Assembly: GCA_019136335.1 (NCBI GenBank)
Contig: JAGVUK010000262.1
Span: 1 to 5,784, forward strand
DNA: 5,784 nucleotides
From: Methanomicrobiales archaeon
GTDB taxonomy: Archaea > Halobacteriota > Methanomicrobia > Methanomicrobiales > Methanoculleaceae
Reading direction: 5' to 3'
The position numbers and the translations under genes are program-made. The notes beneath the pieces were generated by a model that was given only the letters and a program-made list of their open reading frames with translations, made no database searches and was not told the DNA's origin. Below, piece by piece: positions 1 through 5,784 of this stretch. Each line of letters opens with the position of its first letter. Position 1 is the stretch's first letter.

Positions 1-807
1 CGCAAAGCCGAGGTCGAGGAGCTCGCCGGGCGAAACCTCGCGCATCATGACCAGCACCGCCCGGTCGGAGAGGGCGACAAGCCGCCGGGCAAGCCCCATC
101 CGCTGCTGCCCGCTCTTTGTGCTGACGATGATCCCGAAACTCTCAGCGCCCTCTGCCTTCGCCATCACCGCGGCACGGCGGCGGACCAGGCGGTCGGCGT
201 CAACCTCCTGCGCTTTTCGGGTGTAAGGGTCGAGCGCCACCACCCTTGAACGGGTCGCAAGCTGGATGCCGATGGGGTGAAAGACCCCGGTCCCGACAAA
301 GAGGATCTCGTCTGCGCCCGTCGCCCGCGCGGCGGCGAAGTTGCACCCGAGCACCTGCCCCACGAGCGGTGTGCGCCCGTCGCCGGGCGCGACGACCGCC
401 TCGATCCCGCGCTCGCGGAGGTAGGCCGCCATCGCGCTGAGCAGGTGGACGTGCTGGACGGTCGTGACGAGACCGATCCGGCGGGTGCGGAGGAGCGGCA
501 GGGCTGCCTCAAGGGCGTTCACGTCGAAGTCGAACTGGACAGGCTCGTAGATGACATCCGGGCGGTCCTCGACCGGCGCATGGCCGAAATGGACCAGGAC
601 GTCAGCATGCAGAAGGGTGTCGAGCGCGAGATCGCAGGCCCCGTAACAGGGGTCGCCGCTGACGACCACGAAGAACCCCGCGTCGCGGAGGGCGGCGGCT
701 ACCTGTGGCGCCTGTCGCGCGAGCCCGGCGGGGAACTGGAGAGCGACGGACCGTACAGCGCGCTCGTGGAGTTTCACGACGAGGTCAGAGACAGGTATCA
801 ACGACAC
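1..807 (-). CDS. dph2: Diphthamide synthase subunit Dph2 (2-(3-amino-3-carboxypropyl)histidine synthase), partial
   Basis: This [4Fe-4S] radical-SAM-like enzyme transfers the 3-amino-3-carboxypropyl group of S-adenosylmethionine to a histidine of elongation factor 2, the first step of diphthamide synthesis (EC 2.5.1.108); archaeal Dph2 acts as a homodimer in the cytoplasm. The window holds 269 residues and ends inside the gene. Visible family motifs are GDPCYGACD (residues 51-59; C58 is the first cluster cysteine), TTVQHVHLL (about 114-122), GQVLGCN (150-156; C155 is the second cluster cysteine), GTGVFHPIG and ALDPYTRKA. The third cysteine, expected shortly after the last residue seen (LLDLGFA), lies outside the window. 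I chose the GTG at 807 because LIPVSDLVVKL just after it matches the N-terminus of the Pyrococcus enzyme as I recall it, and a GAGG lies 9 bases upstream. TTG at 801 and GTG at 777 are alternatives. The start overlaps the end of hpt by 23 bases, so translation is probably coupled. No ATG start exists in this frame near the 5' end. Confidence 0.94.
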   Translation of the reverse strand, partial: MSLIPVSDLVVKLHERAVRSVALQFPAGLARQAPQVAAALRDAGFFVVVSGDPCYGACDLALDTLLHADVLVHFGHAPVEDRPDVIYEPVQFDFDVNALEAALPLLRTRRIGLVTTVQHVHLLSAMAAYLRERGIEAVVAPGDGRTPLVGQVLGCNFAAARATGADEILFVGTGVFHPIGIQLATRSRVVALDPYTRKAQEVDADRLVRRRAAVMAKAEGAESFGIIVSTKSGQQRMGLARRLVALSDRAVLVMMREVSPGELLDLGFA

Positions 808-1345
808 GCACCCGGTCCTCGGAGACCTCGATCTTGACCAGGGTCTTGAGCGGCCGGCCGATATCAGCGTCGCCCCGGCCGATGACCACGCATATGTCGG
901 CGATATCGGCACCCACCTGCCCGAGCGCGCTGATAAGGGCGCGTAGCGTCCCCCCGGTGCTGCAGACGTCGTCGATGATCACGACCCGGTCGCCCGCACC
1001 AACGCCGTTTAAGTAGAGTTCGCCCTTCGAGTAGCCCGTGGTCTGGTGGACCGCAACCTCCCCGGGGAGGTTGTAGGACCGTTTCCTGACGACCACGAGC
1101 GGGATGTCGGTCATCATCGAGAAGGCGACGCCGATGTGGATGCCCATCGCCTCGCAGACGACGATCTTGTCGACGCCCGCAAGGTCGAGGATCCGCACCA
1201 TGGCGCACGCGACCTCACGGAGGAGCGCGGGCTCGACGAGCGGCACTCCGTCGGTGATCGGGTGGATGAAGTAGTTGTACTCCCCGCGCTTCATGACCGG
1301 GGAGGTTTCCAGCGAATGTATCAGGCGTTCAAGCATGCATATCAC
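785..1345 (-). CDS. hpt: Hypoxanthine/guanine phosphoribosyltransferase, archaeal Hpt type
   Basis: This cytoplasmic purine salvage enzyme converts hypoxanthine or guanine plus PRPP to IMP or GMP (EC 2.4.2.8). The 186-residue product is a single type I phosphoribosyltransferase fold. Seen directly are the archaeal N-terminal block KRGEYNYFIHPITDG (residues 19-33), EAMGI (65-69), VVRKRSYNLPGE (85-96) with the HQTTGY segment after it, and the PRPP-binding loop VVIIDDVCSTGGT (121-133) with its adjacent Asp pair. Length and motif order fit the archaeal Hpt family better than adenine phosphoribosyltransferase, though substrate preference cannot be proved from sequence. The start is uncertain. GTG at 1345 has a GGAGA 6 bases upstream. 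ATG at 1336 (protein beginning MLERL) matches homologues as I recall them and would overlap mfnA by only 8 bases, but its purine-rich site is about 15 bases away. The 3' end overlaps dph2, and the 5' end overlaps mfnA. Confidence 0.92.
   Translation of the reverse strand: MICMLERLIHSLETSPVMKRGEYNYFIHPITDGVPLVEPALLREVACAMVRILDLAGVDKIVVCEAMGIHIGVAFSMMTDIPLVVVRKRSYNLPGEVAVHQTTGYSKGELYLNGVGAGDRVVIIDDVCSTGGTLRALISALGQVGADIADICVVIGRGDADIGRPLKTLVKIEVSEDRVRVVDTCL
817..820 (-). promoter_or_regulatory. Ribosome binding site for dph2 (GTG 807)
   Basis: GAGG on the minus strand, inside the hpt coding end, lies 9 bases before GTG 807. It favours that start over TTG 801 and GTG 777. It is short, and the surrounding codons are GC-rich, so chance is possible. 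Confidence 0.35.
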
Positions 1346-2426
1346 TCATATCTCCGAGAAACGCTTCTATCACGTCGCGGGTGACGTGGGGCATACAGAC
1401 GATCCGCATATGCCCGGCCCGGGTCGTCGAGACCCGCCACCCCTCCGGCGCACGGCCGCAGGAGAACGTCGCCACGTTGACGTCCGGGGTCACCGCCCGT
1501 TCGTAGCCGAGCGTCTCCATCCCCTCGATCAGCCGTCGAGTGTTCTCCATACACCCGGCGACCACCGCCCGCATGCCGTCCATCCCCAGGTACTCGAGGA
1601 CCGCAAACGCGGCGGCCACCGACGCCCCGGGCCGGGTGCCGGCAAGGGTGCACTCCCGCTTCACCGTCAGGTAGGGCGTATCAACGTTGAGACACGAGAA
1701 GCACTCCGGGTTGCGGGCGAGGAGACAGCCGGCCGGGATGGTGCTCATCCCCATCTTGTGGGGGTCGACGGAGATGGAGTCGACCCCGGGGAGCCGGAAG
1801 TCGAACGGGATCGGCCGGTCGAGGAACGGCACCACCATCCCGCCGAACGCGGCGTCGACGTGGAAGAAGATGTCCCGGTCAAGGGCCACATCGGCGAGGC
1901 GGGCGATGGGGTCGACCACCCCGTACTCCGTCGTCCCGGCAATCCCGACGATACAGACCGTGTTCCTGTCCACGAGAGCCTCGACCGCCTCCGCGTCCAC
2001 CCGGAATCGGGCGTCGAGCGGGGCCGTCCGTATCTCGAGCCCGAGGATATCGCAGGCCTTCTGGAACGAGAAGTGGCTCGACGCCGGGACCACGACGTTT
2101 GGGAACTCCACCGGCTTTTGCTTCTTTGCTATCCGGAACGCCTGGATGTTCGACTCCGTCCCGCCGCTCGTCGCATATCCCCCGGCTTTCGGGTGGTGCA
2201 TCAGCGCACCGAGCCTCCGGACGAGGAGTTCCTCAAGTTCCGCCGTCCCGGGGAAGAGCCCGGGGTCGCCGAGGTTGGTCTCAAGGAACATGGCATGCGC
2301 CCGGGCCGCGACCGGGTGGGGCGGCGTGCACATCGAACTTAAGATGTTCCGGTAGCCGAGATCCTTCTCTCGCTGCGATGAAAGGAAGGAGAAGAGGTCT
2401 CCCTCGGGGCATCCCTGCTCACGCAT
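1329..2426 (-). CDS. mfnA: L-tyrosine/L-aspartate decarboxylase MfnA
   Basis: This PLP-dependent group II decarboxylase makes tyramine from tyrosine for the methanofuran C1 carrier. In archaea it also makes beta-alanine from aspartate for coenzyme A (EC 4.1.1.25/4.1.1.11). The product is 365 residues. Numbered from the ATG at 2426, the PLP site is clear: TSGGTESN (86-93) for phosphate binding, ASSHFSF with the ring-stacking His118, HVDAAFGG with Asp191 contacting the pyridine nitrogen, and SVDPHKMGMST with Lys224 forming the internal aldimine. The N-terminal ILSSMCTPPHP and NLGDPGLFPGT blocks are typical of archaeal MfnA. An in-frame ATG at 2441 would add five residues, but it has no ribosome site upstream, whereas ATG 2426 follows a purine-rich GGCGAGAAGAA. 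From 2426 the gene overlaps the end of ppsA by 8 bases, as expected for a coupled operon. No defect is visible. Confidence 0.95.
   Translation of the reverse strand: MREQGCPEGDLFSFLSSQREKDLGYRNILSSMCTPPHPVAARAHAMFLETNLGDPGLFPGTAELEELLVRRLGALMHHPKAGGYATSGGTESNIQAFRIAKKQKPVEFPNVVVPASSHFSFQKACDILGLEIRTAPLDARFRVDAEAVEALVDRNTVCIVGIAGTTEYGVVDPIARLADVALDRDIFFHVDAAFGGMVVPFLDRPIPFDFRLPGVDSISVDPHKMGMSTIPAGCLLARNPECFSCLNVDTPYLTVKRECTLAGTRPGASVAAAFAVLEYLGMDGMRAVVAGCMENTRRLIEGMETLGYERAVTPDVNVATFSCGRAPEGWRVSTTRAGHMRIVCMPHVTRDVIEAFLGDMSDMHA
1351..1355 (-). promoter_or_regulatory. Ribosome binding site for hpt (GTG 1345)
   Basis: GGAGA on the minus strand, inside the mfnA coding end, sits 6 bases before GTG 1345 and 15 bases before ATG 1336. 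The spacing favours the GTG start. Confidence 0.5.
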
Positions 2427-4639
2427 TTCTTCTCGCCGCATCTAACAGAATCTGCCGCTCTTTGCGCGCAACGGCCTCACGGATGCGCGGGACGGCATCG
2501 ATGTTTGCGGAGACGCTGGTGATGCCGTGCCCGACGAGCCATGCAACCATATCGGGGTCGGAGCCGGCCTGCCCGCATATGGAGCACTCGATGTCGTGCT
2601 CGCGGCAGGCTTTGATCGCGTAATCGATCAGCCGGAGCACGGCGGGGTGCTCGGGCTCGTACATGTCAGCGACGTGCTCGTTGTTCCGGTCGATGGCGAG
2701 CGTGTACTGGACGAGGTCGTTCGTCCCGAACGAGGCGAACCGGATCCCGGCCCTGATGAAGTCCTCGATAAGGATGGCGCTGCTCGGGATCTCGATCATG
2801 ACGCCGAGGGTTGCGTTCTCCACGTCGACCCCCCAGTCTTTCATCATTGCCCGGGCCCGGACGAACTCGCCGGGATGGTTGACCATCGGGAACATCACGC
2901 CGAGGTTGCTGTAACCCGCGGCCCAGAGTCTCTTGAACGCCTCGACCTGCAGGCGGAACTGGTCGGGGCTCCTGAGGTCCCGGCGGATCCCGCGCCACCC
3001 GAGCATCGGGTTGTGCTCGATCGGCTCCTCTTCCCCGCCCTCCATGTTCCGGAACTCGTCGGTCGGGGCGTCGAGCGTCCGGACCCAGACAGGTTTTCCC
3101 GAAAAAGCATCGAGCACCGTCTTGATGCCGCCGTAGAGTTCGCTGATGAACTCTTCCTCCCTGCCGTGCTCGACGTACCAGCCCGGGGTCTTGTTCAGCC
3201 CGAGAATGAGGTGCTCGATCCGGAGGAGGCCGACTCCGTCGGCGCCGGTTGCGGCGGCCCGCTTTGCGGCCTCGGGGAGGGAGACGTTCACCTTGACGAG
3301 CGTGCCGGTGATGACCGGGGCGGGCGCTGCCGCCACCGTCGCGGCTGCCGGTGCCGGGGCCGGGGCCGCAACCGCTCCCTCGTAGATGGTGCCTTTCTCC
3401 CCGTCGACGGTGATGACCTGCCCGTCCTGGAGCACCTTCGTCGCCTTCTTGGTCCCGACGACCGCAGGCGTCCCGAGTTCCCGGCTCACGATGGCCGCGT
3501 GGCAGGTCATGCCGCCTTCGTCGGTGACGATGGCGCTGACCCGCCGCATCGCCGGCACCATGTCGGGGTTGGTCATCTTCGTGACCAGGATGTCGCCTTC
3601 CTTGACGGCGCTCGTGTCCTTGACGTCGCGCGCCGGGTCCGGCCCCGGGGCGCGGGATCTCGGGCCGCCGGATCGTCGTGATCGGCCTCGACTGGAGGAT
3701 GAAGACGTCGCCGCCGACGATCGCCCACTCGATGTCCTGCGGGACGCCGTAGTGGCTCTCGGCGATCCTGCCGAGCGTCGCGAGGCGCGCCACCTCGGCG
3801 TCGGAGAGGACCGGGGCAGTGCGCTGTTTCTCGGAGAGTTTGACGACCTTCGTCCCGTGCTCTCCCTCCGGCACGATCATGATCTCTTTCTCGGCGATCA
3901 GGCGGTCGACCACCCGCTCCGAGCGCAGGTCAAAGACGTAGTTGTCGGGCGAGACGCTGCCCGAGACGACGGCTTCTCCGAGCCCCCAGGACCCCTCGAT
4001 GATGGTCAGGGGTTCGCCGGTGACGGGGTGGGAGGTGAACATGACGCCGGACTTCTCCGACCTGATGAGTTCCTGCACGACGACGGCGATGTTTACGCTC
4101 CGGTCGTCGAACCCCTGCTTGGCCCGGTAGTAGACGGCACGCGCGCCGTACAGGGAGGCCCAGCACCGCTGGACTGCGTCGACGAGGTCTTCGTCACCAA
4201 GGATATTGAGAAAAGTCTCCTGCTGGCCGGCGAAACTGGCCTCCGGCAGGTCTTCGGCGGTGGCGCTCGAACGGACGGCGACGACCGTCCCGTTCGCCCC
4301 CATCCGGGCGTATGCATCGGTGATCTCCTCGCGGATATGGTCGGGGATCTCGACGCTCAGGACGAGGTCCTGCGCGTCACGGGAGACGGACTCCAGCGCT
4401 CCGTTGTCGTCGACGTCGAGGCGCTCCAACCGCCGGAAGAGCGTCTCCTCGATCCCGGTCTCGACAAGGAACTTGCGGAACGCCTGCGCGGTCACCACAA
4501 ATGCTTTCGGCACGGGAAGACCGATTGCCGTCATCTCACCAAGAGATGCCCCCTTTCCGCCTACGGAGGGGATATCTTCCTTTTTTATTTCTTCGAGCCA
4601 CAGAATGTTGGGCATTTCCTTCATTCTCGCACCACACAT
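2419..4639 (-). pseudogene. ppsA: Phosphoenolpyruvate synthase (pyruvate, water dikinase), frame-disrupted
   Basis: PEP synthase converts pyruvate, ATP and water to PEP, AMP and phosphate (EC 2.7.9.2), the entry to gluconeogenesis in methanogens. The 5' frame (from 4639) carries the ATP-grasp domain: SVGGKGASLGEM (about 25-36), VAVRSSATAEDLPEASFAGQQETF (about 120-143) and VFILQSRPITT (312-322). From about 3645 the homology continues in another frame with KEGDILVTKMTNPDMVPAMRR, the phosphohistidine motif GGMTCHAAIVSREL (His codon 3499-3501), an Ala/Pro-rich linker (3316-3375), then the PEP-binding barrel: RTLDAPTDEFR, EHNPMLGWRGIRRDL, GVMIEIPSSA, FGTNDLVQYTLAIDRNN and SICGQAGSDPDM (catalytic Cys codon 2575-2577). 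The original frame stays open to a stop at 2666-2668 but encodes only Arg/Gly/Pro-rich nonsense after the switch. The first strand of the phosphohistidine domain appears to be missing at the junction. Three in-frame ATGs (4639, 4624, 4615) are possible starts; 4639 has GGTGAG 6 bases upstream, but homologues begin nearer 4615-4624. All catalytic residues survive, so an assembly error is as likely as a true pseudogene. Confidence 0.9.
3625..3660 (-). other. Frame-switch point in ppsA in GC-rich hairpin sequence
   Basis: Homology passes here from the frame reading ILQSRPITTIRRPEI to the frame reading DPARDVKDTSAVKEG. Restoring one frame needs a net gain of 3k+2 bases or loss of 3k+1. The minus strand holds a perfect 10-base palindrome GCCCCGGGGC (3651-3642) and an inverted repeat CGCGCC...GGCGCG (3654-3649 and 3634-3629) around a 14-base loop. 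Such sequence is prone to polymerase pausing and compression. Confidence 0.85.
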
Positions 4640-4645
4640 ATACTT

Positions 4646-4651
4646 CTCACC
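4646..4651 (-). promoter_or_regulatory. Ribosome binding site for ppsA (ATG 4639)
   Basis: GGTGAG on the minus strand lies 6 bases before the ATG at 4639 and matches the archaeal 16S rRNA 3' end consensus GGAGGTGA in part. It favours the longest of three possible ppsA starts. It would be useless if transcription begins near 4633, as the TATA-like box nearby would predict. Confidence 0.5.
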
Positions 4652-4670
4652 ATTACATAAAAGATTTCGG
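4650..4670. promoter_or_regulatory. TATA-like element in the divergent ppsA/serA spacer
   Basis: The 80-base spacer 4640-4719 is AT-rich compared with the flanking genes. On the minus strand CCGAAATC followed by TTTTATGTA (box at 4662-4654) resembles an archaeal BRE plus TATA box; transcription would then start near 4633, inside the longest ppsA frame. On the plus strand the same bases read TACATAAAA and could drive serA from about 4683, giving a leader of about 37 bases. Direction and function cannot be settled from sequence. Confidence 0.3.
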
Positions 4671-4690
4671 AGGAAAAAGCATCAATACAC

Positions 4691-4723
4691 ATGATGTCGA
4701 ATCAGATATGGGTTGAACTGTGA
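4691..4723 (+). other. Possible 10-11 codon upstream open frame before serA
   Basis: ATG ATG at 4691-4696 opens a frame reading MMSNQIWVEL that stops at TGA 4721-4723, so its stop overlaps the serA GTG (4720-4722) as GTGA. A GGAGG at 4669-4673 is the strongest ribosome site in the spacer, but it lies 17 bases from the first ATG, which is longer than usual. The frame is short enough to arise by chance. Confidence 0.2.
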
Positions 4724-5784
4724 AATATAGAGTGCTGGTCAGCGACCCGCTGGCAGAGGAAGGGATTGACATCCTCAAGGAGTTCTGCGACGTGGATGTC
4801 AACACCGGGTTGACCGAGGATGAGCTCGTTCGCGCTATCGGGGACTATGATGCCCTGCTGGTGCGCTCGGGCACCGAGGTGACGGCGCGGGTCATCGACG
4901 CGGGAGCGAAACTGAAATTCATCGGCCGTGCCGGCGCCGGGGTCGACAATATCGATACCGAGGCGGCGACACGCAGGGGCATCATCGTCGCGAACGCTCC
5001 GGAAGGCAATACCCTGGCGGCCACGGAGCATACGATGGCGATGATGCTCTCGCTTGCGCGCAATATCCCCCAGGCGAACGCGTCCTTGAAGAAGGGCGAA
5101 TGGAAACGATCGAAGTTCATGGGGATCGAGTTGAACGACAAGGTCCTCGGCATCGTGGGGCTCGGGCGGATAGGTAACGAGGTGGCGAAGCGGGCACGGG
5201 CGATGGAGATGAAGTGCATCGCCTACGACCCCTTCATCAGCAAGGAGAGGGCGGCAAAGATCGGCGTCGAACTGGTCTCGCTCGACGACCTCTTCCGGCG
5301 GGCGGACGTCATCACGGTCCACACGCCGCTGATCAAGGAGACGCGCCACGTCGTCAACGCGAAGTCCATTGCCACGATGAAGGACGGGGTGCGGCTGATC
5401 AACTGCGCCCGCGGCGGGATCATCGACGAGAAAGCGCTCGCGGACGGGATTGCGAGCGGCAAGATCGCCGGCGCGGCGCTGGACGTCTTCGAGTCGGAAC
5501 CGCCGACGGACTCTCCGCTCATGGGGCTGGACCGCGTGATCGTGACGCCGCATCTCGGGGCGAGCACGGTCGAGGCGCAGAAGAACGTCGCCATATCGGT
5601 GGCGAACCAGTGCATCAGCGTCCTTTCGGGCGGCCCGGCGAAGTACGTGGTGAACGCGCCGATGGTGCCCGCGGAGCAGCAGGCGCTGGTCGAGCCCTAT
5701 GCGGTGCTCGCGCAGAAGATGGGCCGCCTCCTCATCCAGCTCATCGAGGGGCGCCTTGAGTCGATCGAGATCACCTACGGCGGC
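4720..5784 (+). CDS. serA: D-3-phosphoglycerate dehydrogenase, partial at the 3' end
   Basis: SerA oxidises 3-phosphoglycerate to 3-phosphohydroxypyruvate with NAD+, the first step of phosphorylated serine synthesis (EC 1.1.1.95), in the cytoplasm. The window holds 355 residues and the frame is open at the edge. The discontinuous substrate domain (about 1-98, resuming near 287) and the Rossmann domain between are clear: GRAGAGVDNID (69-79), GLGRIG (147-152) with Asp170 at the end of the next strand for NAD ribose, catalytic Arg231 in NCARGGIID, Glu260 in ESEPP, and His278 in TPHLGAST. After 287, KYVVNAP leads into the start of an intervening domain, so this is the long form; the rest of that domain and a C-terminal ACT domain are expected outside the window. 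GTG 4720 is the first start after an in-frame TGA at 4714-4716, and it gives the usual MKYRVLVSDPL N-terminus. Its own ribosome site is weak (GGTTGA at 4711-4716, only 3 bases away). It is transcribed divergently from the ppsA operon. Confidence 0.96.
   Translation, partial: MKYRVLVSDPLAEEGIDILKEFCDVDVNTGLTEDELVRAIGDYDALLVRSGTEVTARVIDAGAKLKFIGRAGAGVDNIDTEAATRRGIIVANAPEGNTLAATEHTMAMMLSLARNIPQANASLKKGEWKRSKFMGIELNDKVLGIVGLGRIGNEVAKRARAMEMKCIAYDPFISKERAAKIGVELVSLDDLFRRADVITVHTPLIKETRHVVNAKSIATMKDGVRLINCARGGIIDEKALADGIASGKIAGAALDVFESEPPTDSPLMGLDRVIVTPHLGASTVEAQKNVAISVANQCISVLSGGPAKYVVNAPMVPAEQQALVEPYAVLAQKMGRLLIQLIEGRLESIEITYGG

Noticed and set aside
277..837. 186-codon plus-strand open frame opposite dph2
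   Set aside because: No homology recognised; the minus strand encodes the Dph2 cysteine motifs across the same bases.
1275..2342. 355-codon plus-strand open frame opposite mfnA
   Set aside because: Rich in Arg, His, Asp and Pro with no recognisable domain; it lies almost wholly opposite the intact mfnA.
2666..3640. Continuation of the 5' ppsA frame past the frame switch as a real alternative C-terminus
   Set aside because: The sequence becomes Arg/Gly/Pro/His-rich nonsense exactly where PEP synthase homology moves to another frame.
3625..3660. Programmed ribosomal frameshift in ppsA
   Set aside because: No slippery heptamer is seen, PEP synthase is not known to use recoding, and conserved residues appear to be missing at the junction, which a frameshift alone would not explain.
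2527..3681. 384-codon plus-strand open frame opposite ppsA
   Set aside because: Its product is a low-complexity Asp/Val/Arg/Gly/Pro mix with no motif, typical of the strand opposite a high-GC gene, and the minus strand has clear PEP synthase homology throughout.
4577..4590. T-rich run on the plus strand as a transcription terminator
   Set aside because: It lies inside the ppsA N-terminal coding region (Lys codons on the minus strand), and no plus-strand gene ends upstream of it.
3386..4660. 424-codon plus-strand open frame opposite the 5' half of ppsA
   Set aside because: Antisense shadow of the ATP-grasp coding region, with no family motif or ribosome site of note.
4702..5553. 283-codon minus-strand open frame opposite serA
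   Set aside because: Arg/Asp/His-rich shadow; the plus strand carries all the SerA catalytic and NAD-binding motifs.

Overview
The window looks like chromosomal DNA from a high-GC methanogenic archaeon. Methanomicrobiales is most likely, and a Methanoculleus-type genome is my best guess from memory of similar proteins. The evidence is an archaeal-type Dph2, an archaeal Hpt-type purine phosphoribosyltransferase, and MfnA, the decarboxylase that makes tyramine for methanofuran. All five genes recognised are core metabolic or housekeeping genes. I see no mobile element, CRISPR array, tRNA, rRNA or defence gene.

Layout: positions 1-4639 hold four genes on the minus strand, in transcription order ppsA (PEP synthase) > mfnA (tyrosine/aspartate decarboxylase) > hpt (hypoxanthine/guanine phosphoribosyltransferase) > dph2 (diphthamide synthesis, cut by the left edge of the window). 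Each start codon lies inside the end of the gene before it, with overlaps of roughly 8 to 23 bases, so this is almost certainly one translationally coupled operon. An 80-base AT-rich spacer (4640-4719) separates it from the divergent plus-strand gene serA (3-phosphoglycerate dehydrogenase), which runs off the right edge. The spacer must hold the promoters for both directions.

How the genes fit together: PEP synthase starts gluconeogenesis from pyruvate and feeds the 3-phosphoglycerate that SerA oxidises toward serine. PEP also feeds aromatic synthesis and so tyrosine, the MfnA substrate. Hpt salvages purines. Dph2 modifies elongation factor 2 and uses S-adenosylmethionine. The metabolic link is my inference; the operon structure is seen directly.

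The main anomaly is in ppsA. All three domains are recognisable, but the reading frame changes at about 3630-3655, in a very GC-rich, hairpin-prone stretch, and the first strand of the phosphohistidine domain (the usual Ala-Ser-Pro-Gly region) is not found in any frame. Either the gene is truly broken or the assembly lost or gained bases there. A smaller curiosity is a 10-11 codon open frame just before serA whose stop codon overlaps the serA GTG start. I found no convincing new biological system in this window.
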